This document shows, one piece after another, positions 1 to 7,499 of a DNA stretch of 18,092 nt (within the stretch, counting starts at the first letter, position 1; each line of letters opens with the position of its first letter). The translations under genes were made by a program, and so were the position numbers. Below the pieces are notes generated by a model. The model did no database searches. It saw only the letters and a list, made by a program, of their open reading frames with translations, and was not told the DNA's origin. Source of the DNA: Bacillota bacterium (GTDB taxonomy: Bacteria; Bacillota; Clostridia; Christensenellales; Aristaeellaceae); the NCBI GenBank assembly GCA_023435435.1, contig JAEYRW010000038.1, positions 1-18,092 of the forward strand, read 5' to 3'.

Positions 1-16
1 CCGTTCCCTCCATTCC

Positions 17-1393
17 CTACCCCCGCGTGACGTTTTTGATCCACTTGTTCCCCCTGAGCCGGAAGAACGCGATGATCCACTTGAAGCACTGGTCGACGCG
101 GGTCATGAGGAAGACGACGGGGAGGGGGGCGTGGAAGACGAGGGCGGCCATGTAGGTGGCGGGCAGGACGATGAACCAGCCGCAGATCATGTCGACGAGG
201 GCGACGAAGCGGGAATCGCCCGCGCCGCGGTTGATGCCGATGAAGCAGCTGGCGTGGTAGCTGGTGCCCAGGAGCGTGGCCGCGCCGATGGCGATCATGG
301 TGAGGGCAAGGCGGCGCACCTCGGGATCGGAGGTGGAGCCGTAGAGGGAAATAAAGGACTTTGAGAGCAAAAACACGACCAGCGCCATGACGATGCCGAT
401 GACGGCGAACATGATCTGGATGGTTTTGGAATATTCGCGGGCGGTATCATACTCCTGCGCGCCGACGGCCTTGCCGACGACGACGGACGCGCCGCCCGCC
501 AGGGCGAAGGTGAACATGGTGCCCAGGTTCATCATGTCGGTGGTGATGGCGTTGGCGGCCATGAACTCCTTGGCGAGCTGGCCGACGATCATGGCTTTGA
601 AAAAGCCCACCAGCGCCCACTGTGCGTCGGTGATCCCCACGGGCACGCCGTAATGGACATAGTCGCGGAACAGCTCGCCGTCGAATTTCAGGAGGTCCCG
701 CGGGCGCACGCCGATGGTCTTCTGCCGGTAAAAGGCATAATACCACACGATGGAAAGCTCAATCACGCGGGAGATGACGGTGGCGATGGCCGCGCCCCGC
801 ACGCCCAGTGCCGGGAAGCCCAGCCGCCCGAAAATCAGCACGTAGTTGAGCGACACGTTTACAACCAAGGAGGCAAGGGTGGTGTACACCGTCATGCGCA
901 CGACCTCCACGGCGCGCAGCATGGCGACGAGGGTGTAGCAGACCGCGTATGGTATGTAGGAAAAGCAGATGATGGCCAGATATTGGCGCGCGAAGCCGGT
1001 GACATCCGCCGCGTCGGACTTCACCACCAGCGCGGTCAGTCTGTCGGGAATCAGGAGCGCGAGCAAAACGAACACCGCGGTCAGAACCATGTTGACCACC
1101 ATGACGATGGCGAACACGCGCTTGATCCGCCCGGTGTCGCGCCTGCCCCAATATTGGGCGATGAGCACCGACGAGCCGCCCGCAAAGCCGAGAATCGTGG
1201 CGGTAAAGAACGCGGTGATGGAGTTGATCTGCGCCACGGCCGCCTGGGCCGCGGCCTGCACGTCCCCGCCCCCCGGCATGCGCGAAACCATGATGTTGTC
1301 CGCCACCACCACCAGAAAGGAAATCAGCGCCTGCAGCGCGGAGGGAAGCGAGATCCGAAGAATGGCCTTGTAGAAATTCCGGTCGCGAATCAT
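17..1393 (-). CDS. MATE family multidrug/cation efflux transporter
   Basis: The 458-residue product is a polytopic membrane protein with about twelve hydrophobic segments, the usual size for MATE exporters, which expel drugs or metabolites in exchange for sodium or protons. The N-terminus (residues about 12-40, ISLPSALQALISFLVVVADN) has the family pattern of a proline-containing first helix followed by a conserved D before NIMVSR. The second half repeats the fold around residues 245-275 (YVHYGVPVGITDAQWALVG). It starts with ATG, and its first four bases overlap the TGA stop of the upstream MFS gene as ATGA, so it is probably translationally coupled to that gene. The stop codon TAG lies 17 bases from the window edge, so what follows is not seen. 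Family assignment is firm; the substrate cannot be told from sequence. Confidence 0.93.
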   Translation of the reverse strand: MIRDRNFYKAILRISLPSALQALISFLVVVADNIMVSRMPGGGDVQAAAQAAVAQINSITAFFTATILGFAGGSSVLIAQYWGRRDTGRIKRVFAIVMVVNMVLTAVFVLLALLIPDRLTALVVKSDAADVTGFARQYLAIICFSYIPYAVCYTLVAMLRAVEVVRMTVYTTLASLVVNVSLNYVLIFGRLGFPALGVRGAAIATVISRVIELSIVWYYAFYRQKTIGVRPRDLLKFDGELFRDYVHYGVPVGITDAQWALVGFFKAMIVGQLAKEFMAANAITTDMMNLGTMFTFALAGGASVVVGKAVGAQEYDTAREYSKTIQIMFAVIGIVMALVVFLLSKSFISLYGSTSDPEVRRLALTMIAIGAATLLGTSYHASCFIGINRGAGDSRFVALVDMICGWFIVLPATYMAALVFHAPLPVVFLMTRVDQCFKWIIAFFRLRGNKWIKNVTRG

Positions 1394-2586
1394 TTCTTTT
1401 CCGCCTTTCCGAGGAGGAGCACGCCCAAGAGCATCAGAATCGGGAAACCGATGGCCGCGCCGATGCCGATCTTGAGCGCTTCCGATTCCCCGCGCAGCGC
1501 CTCAAACCAGCCGGACACAACGCCAACCACGCCCGGACCCACCGAGCAGCCCACGTCGCCCGCCAGCGCCAGAAGCGCGAACATCGCCGTGCCCCCCGCC
1601 GCATAGTCCCGGGCCGCCAGGGAGAACGTGCCCGGCCACATGAGCCCCACGGAGAACCCGCAAAGCGCGCAGCCCGCGAGGGAGAGAAGCGCCCAGGGAG
1701 ACAAAACCGCCACGAGATAGCTCAATATGCACAGCGCCGCGCTCAGTTCGAGCCCGCGCCGGATGTTGAGCCGCGACCCGAAGATGCCGTACAAAAGCCG
1801 GGAAGCACCCATCATCGCCGCGAACATGCACGGGCCCAGGAGGTCGCCCATTGTCTTTGAGACCTTGAGCCCGCTCTCCGCGAACAGGCTCGTCCACTGG
1901 CTCATGGCCTGCTCCGACGCGCCCGCGCAGATCATCAGCGCCAGAAACAGCCAGAAAATGCCCGAAGAAAACAGCCTTTTCACCGGCACGCGCGCCGATT
2001 CCTCCACCAGCACCCGCAGCGGCACCTTGGCAAAGAAAAACGCGTTGAAAAGCGGCACCAGCGCCCACAGAACGGGAAGCCAGCGCCAGTTTTCGATGCC
2101 CGCGGTGAGAAAATAAACGGTGGAGAGGATCACCACCGCCATGTGCCCCCAGCAGTAAAAGGAGTGAAGAAGGCTCATGGCGCTTGCCTTCTCGTCGCCG
2201 GGCAGGGACTCGATGATGGGGCTGATGAGCACCTCGGTGAGGCCTCCGCCGATGGCGTTGAGGGTGATGGCAATGAGGAGCGCCGTATACTTGTCCGCCA
2301 TGAGCGCCGGAAGAACGCCCAGTGAGACGAGTCCCGCGGTCGCGAACACGTGCGCCATGACCGCGCCCGCGCGGTAGCCGATCCGGTCGATGTACTTGAC
2401 CGATATGAGGTCCACCACGATCTGGATGCCGAAATTGACCGAGACGAGCAGCCCGATTTTCTCCAGCGAGATGCCGAAGGATGTATTGAACGTGACAAAC
2501 AAAAGGGGCGCGAGGTTGTTGACGATGGCCTGGGTGATGTAGCCGAGGTACGAGGCGTACTTGGTGTGCCGGTATGTAAGGCGCAT
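1390..2586 (-). CDS. MFS transporter, fucose-permease-like
   Basis: The 398-residue protein has about twelve hydrophobic segments and the two-halved layout of the major facilitator superfamily. The first loop contains DLISVKYIDRIGYRAG (about residues 60-75), matching the family's D-x-x-x-D-R-x-G-R/Y loop 2-3 signature. The second half carries GIFGSRLNIRRGLELSA (about 270-286), the equivalent loop. The general look resembles FHS/fucose-permease-type members. ATG start follows a GGGGG ribosome site six bases upstream. It lies 55 bases after lysS, separated by a small hairpin, and overlaps the MATE gene by four bases, so it probably belongs to the greA-lysS transcription unit or a sub-unit of it. 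Substrate is unknown. Confidence 0.9.
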   Translation of the reverse strand: MRLTYRHTKYASYLGYITQAIVNNLAPLLFVTFNTSFGISLEKIGLLVSVNFGIQIVVDLISVKYIDRIGYRAGAVMAHVFATAGLVSLGVLPALMADKYTALLIAITLNAIGGGLTEVLISPIIESLPGDEKASAMSLLHSFYCWGHMAVVILSTVYFLTAGIENWRWLPVLWALVPLFNAFFFAKVPLRVLVEESARVPVKRLFSSGIFWLFLALMICAGASEQAMSQWTSLFAESGLKVSKTMGDLLGPCMFAAMMGASRLLYGIFGSRLNIRRGLELSAALCILSYLVAVLSPWALLSLAGCALCGFSVGLMWPGTFSLAARDYAAGGTAMFALLALAGDVGCSVGPGVVGVVSGWFEALRGESEALKIGIGAAIGFPILMLLGVLLLGKAEKK

Positions 2587-2604
2587 CGCGATCCCCCATA
2601 ATGA

Positions 2605-2626
2605 AGGGAGGGCAAAAACCCTCCCT
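2605..2626 (-). terminator. hairpin between lysS and MFS gene
   Basis: An 8-base-pair stem, AGGGAGGG with CCCTCCCT, closes a CAAAAA loop. It sits 16 bases past the lysS stop and 19 bases before the MFS start. No uridine run follows in the direction of lysS transcription, so it is at best a weak terminator; an mRNA-processing or stabilising hairpin is equally possible. Confidence 0.4.
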
Positions 2627-2641
2627 CGTGATCCGTTTGCT

Positions 2642-4123
2642 TTATTCCCCGGCGAGCGGCTTCATCGTGGGGAAGAGCAGCACGTCGCGGATGGACGCGG
2701 AATCGGTTAAGAGCATCACCAGCCGGTCGAGCCCGAAGCCGAGCCCCCCCGTGGGCGGCAGCCCGTACTCCAGCGCCATGACGAAGTCCTCGTCCACCTG
2801 GGCGTTCACGCCCTGGGCGCGGCGCAGCGCTGCCTGCTTTTCGAAGCGCTGACGCTGGTCGATGGGGTCGTTGAGCTCGGAAAACGCGTTTCCGTACTCG
2901 CCGCCCAGAATGAAATACTCGAACCGCTCGGTGAACATCGGATCATTGGGCTTTCTCTTGGCCAGGGGCGAGATCTCTACGGGATAATCGTAGATGAACG
3001 TCGGCTGTTCGAGATTCGCCTCAACGGTTTCCTCAAACAGGAGGTTCAGGCAGTCGCCCCGGGTAAAGCCCTTTTCGGGCTCGTAGCCCATCTTTTCGCA
3101 CGCCGCGCGTGCCTCCTCGTCGGAGATCCATGCGTCGACGTCCACGCCGGAAAACTTTTTGACCGCTTCCTTCATGGTCATGCGCGCCCACTTCTCGCCC
3201 AGGCGAACCGTGGTGCCCTGAAAAACCACATCGGACGTGCCGACCACGTTTCGGGCGACGGTGGCGTACAGATCCTCGATAAGATCCATCATGCCGTGAT
3301 AGTCGGTGTATGCCTGATATAGCTCCACCATCGAAAACTCCGGATTGTGCCGGGTATCCATGCCCTCGTTGCGGAAGATGCGGCCAACCTCATAGACGCG
3401 CTCAAGCCCGCCCACGATGAGCGGCTTCAAGTGAAGCTCCATCTCGACGCGCAGGTACATATCGAGATCGAGAGCGTTCAGATGCGTCTTGAAGGGACGC
3501 GCCGCCGCGCCGGTCTCGAGGGTTTCGAGAACGGGTGTTTCCACCTCCAGGAAGCCCTGGCCGTCGAGGTACGCGCGAACCTCCTTGATGATGCGCGAAC
3601 GCTTCACAAACGTGTCCCGCACGTCCTGATTCATGATGAGATCGAGGTACCGCCGCCGGTAGCGGGTATCGGTATCCTGCAGCCCGTGGAACTTCTCGGG
3701 CAGGGGATGGAGGCACTTGGTCAGAAGCGTCAGCTCCGAAACGTGGACGGAGACCTCCCCCGTCTTGGTCTTGAACACAACGCCCTTCGCGCCGACGACG
3801 TCGCCGATGTCGAAATCCTTGAAATCCGCGTACTTCTCCTCGCCCACGTCGTCGCGCTTGACGTAGAGCTGCAGACGCCCCGCCTTGTCGGACATGTGGC
3901 AAAAGCTGGCTTTGCCCATGATCCGCCGGGACATCATGCGACCCGCGACGGACACGACCTTGTTTTCGTACGCCTCGAAGTTTTCAAGGATCTCCTTCGA
4001 GAGGTCCGAGCGGTCAAACGTCGTGAGAAGGTACGGGCTTTCGCCCTTCGCCTCGAGGGCCTTGAGCTTTTCGAGGCGGATGCGGTTTTGTTCGGACACG
4101 TCCATCATGATCTCGTCGGCCAT
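2642..4123 (-). CDS. lysS: lysyl-tRNA synthetase, class II
   Basis: The enzyme charges tRNA-Lys with lysine using ATP. The 493-residue length is normal. An N-terminal OB-fold anticodon-binding domain spans about residues 57-135 (VVSVAGRMMSRRIMGKASF). The class II catalytic core follows, with motif 1 around 185-200 (FLEVETPVLE), motif 2 at 250-254 (FRNEG) followed by HNPEFSMVELYQAY, and motif 3 at 459-468 (GGLGFGLDRL, arginine 467). The lysine-binding region EYGNAFSELNDP is intact. A mild oddity is RVEMELHLKPL at 225-235, where most bacterial homologues read closer to RIAPELYLKRL; the recognition glutamate is kept. ATG start has GGGAGG about nine bases upstream. It follows greA by 25 bases, the classic greA-lysS pairing, and presumably uses the greA promoter. 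Confidence 0.97.
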   Translation of the reverse strand: MADEIMMDVSEQNRIRLEKLKALEAKGESPYLLTTFDRSDLSKEILENFEAYENKVVSVAGRMMSRRIMGKASFCHMSDKAGRLQLYVKRDDVGEEKYADFKDFDIGDVVGAKGVVFKTKTGEVSVHVSELTLLTKCLHPLPEKFHGLQDTDTRYRRRYLDLIMNQDVRDTFVKRSRIIKEVRAYLDGQGFLEVETPVLETLETGAAARPFKTHLNALDLDMYLRVEMELHLKPLIVGGLERVYEVGRIFRNEGMDTRHNPEFSMVELYQAYTDYHGMMDLIEDLYATVARNVVGTSDVVFQGTTVRLGEKWARMTMKEAVKKFSGVDVDAWISDEEARAACEKMGYEPEKGFTRGDCLNLLFEETVEANLEQPTFIYDYPVEISPLAKRKPNDPMFTERFEYFILGGEYGNAFSELNDPIDQRQRFEKQAALRRAQGVNAQVDEDFVMALEYGLPPTGGLGFGLDRLVMLLTDSASIRDVLLFPTMKPLAGE

Positions 4124-4148
4124 GTGCTGATTCCTCCCTTTTCCCGTG

Positions 4149-4628
4149 TTACCTGAGCCGGATTTCCAAAACCTTGAGTCGGATGACGCCGCCGGGCGTC
4201 TGGGCGTTCACCACATCGTTCACCTTCGCGCCCATGAGCGCCTTTCCGATGGGCGATTCCGACGAAACATAGAGCTTGGCGGGGTTGGACTCTGTAAAGC
4301 CCACGATGGTGTACGTGTCCTCTTCCTCATACTCGATGTCGAACACCTTCACCACCGAACCGACGTTTACAACGTCGGTGGAGAGCTGTGAATCGTCCAC
4401 AAAGTTCGCGGTCTTCAGGAGCATCTCCACCTCCTGAAGCCGACCGTACACCCGCGCCTCGGCGTTCTTGGCCTCGGTGTACTCGGCGTTCTCGGAAAGG
4501 TCGCCATGGCCGCGGGCGATTTTGATCTCCTCCGCAACCTGCTGCTTGGCCTGATGCAATTCCGAGAGCTCCTTTTCAAGATTCTGCTTGTCAGTCATCG
4601 TAAGGATGCGGGTCTGTTCTGCGTCCAT
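4149..4628 (-). CDS. greA: transcription elongation factor GreA
   Basis: GreA enters the RNA polymerase secondary channel and stimulates transcript cleavage to rescue backtracked complexes. The 159-residue product has the N-terminal coiled-coil (about 1-80) with the acidic tip GDLSENAEY, where D43 and E46 are the catalytic-tip residues, and a C-terminal FKBP-like domain (about 85-159) with SPIGKALMGAKVND. I chose the ATG at 4628 because it has GGAGG nine bases upstream. The longer reading frame to 4733 is excluded: the promoter -10 box lies at its start, and its extra 35 residues do not resemble GreA. The next in-frame ATG (codon 11) is a less likely start. First gene of the greA-lysS unit. 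Confidence 0.96.
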   Translation of the reverse strand: MDAEQTRILTMTDKQNLEKELSELHQAKQQVAEEIKIARGHGDLSENAEYTEAKNAEARVYGRLQEVEMLLKTANFVDDSQLSTDVVNVGSVVKVFDIEYEEEDTYTIVGFTESNPAKLYVSSESPIGKALMGAKVNDVVNAQTPGGVIRLKVLEIRLR

Positions 4629-4688
4629 TATGTGAAACCTCCGTTCGGATGATGGTGATACATATGAATGATGCCGGATAACAAACGA

Positions 4689-4709
4689 CACTGCCGCGTC
4701 GCGACAGTG
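4689..4709. promoter_or_regulatory. imperfect palindrome in the greA 5' leader
   Basis: CACTG and CAGTG arms enclose CGCG-T-CGCG, giving a 21-base near-perfect dyad with one mismatched pair. It lies about 20 bases downstream of the predicted greA transcription start. It could be an operator or a leader hairpin; no regulator is suggested by the sequence. Confidence 0.35.
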
Positions 4710-4731
4710 CCATTTCCGTCCGGACAATGGC

Positions 4732-4760
4732 ATTATATATCAGAGCCCCGGAAAAGTCAA
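4732..4760 (-). promoter_or_regulatory. sigma-70/sigma-A type promoter of greA-lysS
   Basis: Reading the minus strand, TTGACT (4755-4760) and a perfect TATAAT (4732-4737) are separated by exactly 17 bases. Expected transcription start is near 4725, giving a leader of about 100 bases before greA. Confidence 0.85.
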
Positions 4761-4782
4761 TATCCGCGCGCAATCGCGGTCC

Positions 4783-5157
4783 TCAGCGCAGCGGATAGCC
4801 CGCCTTGTCCCGAAATCCGCCGATCAGAATGACGATCAGGTCGATCAAGACGCCAAACCCGCCCAGCCCCAGCGTAAAAAGCCAGATGATTCCGGTCCCC
4901 ATCTTGCCGACGTAGAAGCGGTGGATGCCCAGCGTGCCCAAGAAAAAGCAGAGGAAGAACGCCGCCCACCTGCTCTTGTACGGATAACCCGCCGCGTAGC
5001 CGCCGGCATTGTTTTGGTTGGTGTTCACGTTCGAGACGTTGACGATGATGGGCTGGCCGCCCGCCCGCACCGCTTCCGCGCCGCTCACCGCGGCGCCGCA
5101 GCCGTTGCAGAACGCCGCGTCCTCCGGCAATTCACGACCGCACTTCCTGCAATACAT
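4783..5157 (-). CDS. zinc-ribbon and TM2 domain membrane protein
   Basis: The 124-residue protein begins with a zinc ribbon, cysteines at 3, 6, 17 and 20 (CRKC and CNGC). A glycine/asparagine-rich linker (about 30-60) follows, then a TM2 domain: two hydrophobic segments at about 64-78 and 88-112 separated by the family signature GIHRFYVGK. TM2 proteins are small membrane proteins of poorly known function; the zinc ribbon would sit in the cytoplasm. The ATG at 5157 has GGAGGG five bases upstream. A longer reading frame to 5337 contains the gene's promoter and is rejected. It is a single-gene unit with its own promoter; only a weak 5-bp hairpin (4764-4779) separates it from the greA promoter, so read-through into greA is possible. 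Confidence 0.85.
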   Translation of the reverse strand: MYCRKCGRELPEDAAFCNGCGAAVSGAEAVRAGGQPIIVNVSNVNTNQNNAGGYAAGYPYKSRWAAFFLCFFLGTLGIHRFYVGKMGTGIIWLFTLGLGGFGVLIDLIVILIGGFRDKAGYPLR

Positions 5158-5262
5158 GCGAACCCTCCGCTGTCCATGATTTGTCCGGCACGCGTCCGGA
5201 AAACAAATGGGCTTATCGATCGCCGGGATGTGAAGCCAAGTGGCACTTATTTCCACCCGTTT

Positions 5263-5291
5263 ATTATAACACTTTGAAAATGCCGTGTAAA
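5263..5291 (-). promoter_or_regulatory. promoter of the TM2 protein gene
   Basis: On the minus strand TTTACA (5286-5291) is followed after exactly 17 bases by a perfect TATAAT (5263-5268). It lies just past the terminator of the upstream unit, which supports independent transcription. The predicted leader is about 100 bases. Confidence 0.8.
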
Positions 5292-5318
5292 TAGAATGGC
5301 GAAGGATTGTTGCGCGAC

Positions 5319-5351
5319 AAAACCCGCCGGAAGGCATATCCGGCGGGTTTT
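5319..5351. terminator. bidirectional Rho-independent terminator after the exonuclease gene
   Basis: A 13-base-pair stem (AAAACCCGCCGGA with its exact complement) closes a seven-base loop AGGCATA. It is flanked by T-runs on both strands (four T on the minus strand, five on the plus) and starts nine bases after the exonuclease stop codon. Confidence 0.88.
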
Positions 5352-5359
5352 TGCGGGCA

Positions 5360-5938
5360 TCAGGCCTTCTCTTCGCCCACCAGCATGCACAGATAGGTGG
5401 CCGCGGCGTCGTAGCGGGCGTCGTGGGCGCGCTCGCCCCCGCCGAACCACTTTTTGCACTTTTTCGCGACGAAGTCGGGGGTGATGCCGAAGTGCTGCAT
5501 CAACTCCTCGAGCCGGGGCGGCTTGAGCTTCGACGGATTCTGCTTGAGGGGAATCCCCACCTCGCGGGTGTATTTTTTGAGGGTGCAGAAAGTCGGCGTC
5601 GCGGGAAGCGCCATGCCCAGCCGCCGGAATTCCTGGGTGAGGTAGCGCACGTCCCCCTGCACGTCGTGGCCGATGAGGAGCTCCGCGCGGGCAAAATCGC
5701 GGAACACCTCGTCGGCGCGGTAGGCGAAGATGTCGCCGCCCGAAAGGCGCCGGAGCTTATAGATGCTCAGCCCGTGCACCTTCTGCGCGTGGTAGTTCAT
5801 GTAGTCCAGCTTGAAATACATGTTCTTGCCGCGCACGCGCCAACGGGAGACGATGAGGTAGGAGAGCTGGCAGACGCGGCATTCGCGGCTGCCGTCGGTC
5901 TCGATGTCGAAGACGATCTGGGTCTTTTTTTTACGCAT
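5360..5938 (-). CDS. DEDDh-type 3'-5' exonuclease (DnaQ-like fold)
   Basis: The 192-residue protein has all three exonuclease motifs of the DnaQ/RNase T superfamily. Motif I is FDIETDG with D11 and E13, motif II GHDVQGDVRYL with D96, and motif III HDARYDAAATYL with H172 and D177. These residues bind the two catalytic metals and make it the DEDDh subclass, which removes nucleotides from DNA or RNA 3' ends. It is a free-standing nuclease; it lacks any polymerase or helicase part. The ATG start overlaps the last eight bases of the malY-type gene, so it is probably translationally coupled to it. The second to fourth codons contain a run of eight A. Whether it edits DNA or trims RNA is not visible. 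Confidence 0.88.
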   Translation of the reverse strand: MRKKKTQIVFDIETDGSRECRVCQLSYLIVSRWRVRGKNMYFKLDYMNYHAQKVHGLSIYKLRRLSGGDIFAYRADEVFRDFARAELLIGHDVQGDVRYLTQEFRRLGMALPATPTFCTLKKYTREVGIPLKQNPSKLKPPRLEELMQHFGITPDFVAKKCKKWFGGGERAHDARYDAAATYLCMLVGEEKA

Positions 5939-7124
5939 GCTTCCCCCGCTTGTCGATGGCGTGACGAATGGATTCGAGGGCGTGGGCCACGTTCTTGCGC
6001 TGGGTGCCGATGTTCATGCGCATGAACCCCCTGCCGCACTCGCCAAAGAATTCGCCGTCCTGCAGGCCCGCGTGCGCCTCGTCATAGAGGAAGCGCATGA
6101 GCGCGTGCTGGTCCATCTCAAGGGCCTTGAAGTCGAGCCACATGAGATAGGTGCCTTCGAGGGGGTGAATTCTGACCTCCGGGAGGTTTTCCCGGATGTA
6201 TTTTTCCGCAAAGTCGCGGGTATCCGAAAGGTATTCGATGAGGTAGTCGAGCCACTCGCCGCCCGCCTCGTAGGCCGTCTTCTGCGCCAGCGCGCCGAAA
6301 ATATTGGGCGAGGAGGCGTGCACGGCGTCGAGCTGGGCCTTCATCTTGCCGCGCAGCTCCGCGTCCGGGATGATGATGGAGGACTGGCGCAGCCCCGCGA
6401 GGTTGAATGTCTTTGTCGCGGAGACCAAGGAAATGAATTTCTGCGGGTCGGCGTACTTGATGAAGTGGTTGGTCTTTTTGCCGCGCAGCGCGAAGTCGGC
6501 GTGGATTTCGTCGACGATCATCAGCGCGCCGTATTTTTTTGCGAGCGCGCAGACTTTCTGAATCTCCTCGTCCGTCCAGACGCGGCCCACGGGATTGTGG
6601 GGGCTGCAAAGCAGCATCGTTTTGACGCCCTCGTCCCGAAGCGCGTGCTCCATGTCGTCAAAGTCGATTTCGTAGCCCGCCTCGGTTTCGATGAGGTTGT
6701 TGAAGTAGTGCGTCCGCCCGGTCTGCCTGACCGTCGAATAGAACGGACCGTACACAGGGGGTTGGACGAGAATTTTTTCGCCCGGGTTTGTGAACGCCAT
6801 CATCGCGAACACCATGGAGTCCACGACGCCGGGGCTGAAGAGGATCGAGTCGGGGTCGAGCGTCACGCCGTAGCGCCGCTTGAACCAGTTTGCCTCCGCC
6901 ACGAGCTCCGATTCCGGATGGATGGTGTAGCCGTAGGTCGGGTGGTTCGCCCGGGCGATAAGCGCGTCCGTAATCGCAGGAGCCGTGGGGAAATCCATGT
7001 CCGCCACCCAAAGCGGTATGACGTCCTTTGTCCCGAACACGTTCTCCCGGGCATCCCATTTTGCCGCGCCCGTGCCCTCCCGGCCCGGATCGGTGTCGAA
7101 CAGGCCGAAATAAAAATCGTTCAT
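5931..7124 (-). CDS. MalY/PatB family PLP-dependent aminotransferase / cystathionine beta-lyase
   Basis: The 397-residue fold-type I PLP enzyme carries the MalY/PatB signatures. They are KWD at 22-24, PLWVADMDFP at 37-46, SPHNPVG with N177, VDEIHAD with D205, and SATKTFNLAG with the PLP-binding lysine K238. Characterised relatives split cystathionine or cysteine by beta-elimination, and some double as regulators (E. coli MalY). The exact substrate here is inferred only by family. ATG at 7124 follows GGGAGG by seven bases. A 26-residue upstream extension is rejected because the promoter lies inside it. It is first of a two-gene unit with the exonuclease; no functional link between the two is evident. 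Confidence 0.92.
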   Translation of the reverse strand: MNDFYFGLFDTDPGREGTGAAKWDARENVFGTKDVIPLWVADMDFPTAPAITDALIARANHPTYGYTIHPESELVAEANWFKRRYGVTLDPDSILFSPGVVDSMVFAMMAFTNPGEKILVQPPVYGPFYSTVRQTGRTHYFNNLIETEAGYEIDFDDMEHALRDEGVKTMLLCSPHNPVGRVWTDEEIQKVCALAKKYGALMIVDEIHADFALRGKKTNHFIKYADPQKFISLVSATKTFNLAGLRQSSIIIPDAELRGKMKAQLDAVHASSPNIFGALAQKTAYEAGGEWLDYLIEYLSDTRDFAEKYIRENLPEVRIHPLEGTYLMWLDFKALEMDQHALMRFLYDEAHAGLQDGEFFGECGRGFMRMNIGTQRKNVAHALESIRHAIDKRGKHA

Positions 7125-7155
7125 GCTATGGCCTCCCGTATGTATATCGCAACCT

Positions 7156-7184
7156 ATTATAGACCCAATTCGTGAATTGCGCAA
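7156..7184 (-). promoter_or_regulatory. promoter of the malY-exonuclease unit
   Basis: On the minus strand TTGCGC (7179-7184) and a perfect TATAAT (7156-7161) are 17 bases apart. The predicted leader is about 25 bases. The spacer contains a perfect palindrome (separate entry). Confidence 0.75.
7166..7179. promoter_or_regulatory. 14-base palindrome within the malY promoter spacer, candidate operator
   Basis: CAATTC-GT-GAATTG is an exact inverted repeat lying between the -35 and -10 boxes, touching the -35. A dimeric repressor bound here would block RNA polymerase. The regulator is not identified. Confidence 0.45.
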
Positions 7185-7202
7185 GTCCGGGTCCGCATGC
7201 AA

Positions 7203-7440
7203 TATTTATCACAAACAACACAAGAAATAACATTTTATACACAGGAAGTGAGTGGTTTTGCCACAAATATCGGCTATCATGACGGCATCAACGGCGGATA
7301 CCCCTCATCCCATTCCCCAACCCCTCCGCCGCTGTGGGGTGTGCCTCATATGAGGTCCCTCTATCCAGGATTCATCCTGGAATCCCCTCTTTTTCAGGGC
7401 GTCCTTCCCTTTGAGCCAGGGAAGGGCGTCCGCTTTTTTG
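7203..7440. other. non-coding, palindrome-rich spacer between divergent malY and addA
   Basis: No convincing gene lies in the 375 bases between 7125 and 7499. The first part (7200-7280) is AT-rich, unlike its surroundings, and holds one DnaA-box-like word TTATACACA (7235-7243). The second part holds a 12-base palindrome CCTCATATGAGG (7344-7355), a hairpin CCAGGAT/ATCCTGG (7365-7380), and a hairpin CCTTCCCT/AGGGAAGG (7403-7425). The last is bracketed by direct repeats AGGGCGTCC (7396-7404 and 7423-7431) and followed by six T (7434-7439), so it looks terminator-like on the plus strand. Confidence 0.6.
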
Positions 7441-7444
7441 GCGG

Positions 7445-7473
7445 TTGCGCAGGGCCGTCCGCGCAGCTATAAT
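7445..7473 (+). promoter_or_regulatory. promoter of addA
   Basis: TTGCGC (7445-7450) and a perfect TATAAT (7468-7473) are separated by 17 bases. Expected start is near 7480, leaving a leader of about 20 bases with an AGAGGG ribosome site five bases before the ATG. Confidence 0.75.
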
Positions 7474-7499
7474 GGAAGAAAAAAAGACAGAGGGAAAAC

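Noticed and set aside
4764..4779. Hairpin CCGCG/CGCGG after the TM2 gene as a terminator
   Set aside because: It has only five pairs and no U-run follows; it probably does not terminate transcription.
5904..7175. A 423-codon plus-strand frame opposite the malY-type gene
   Set aside because: It is a shadow of a clearly recognised PLP enzyme; its translation has the H/V/R/E-rich look of antisense frames.
7235..7243. A DnaA-box match (TTATACACA), possible replication origin
   Set aside because: There is only one perfect match, and no dnaA, dnaN or cluster of boxes is nearby.
7197..7472. A 91-codon open frame on the plus strand in the malY-addA gap
   Set aside because: It has no ribosome site, no recognisable domain, is built largely from palindromes and runs into the addA promoter.
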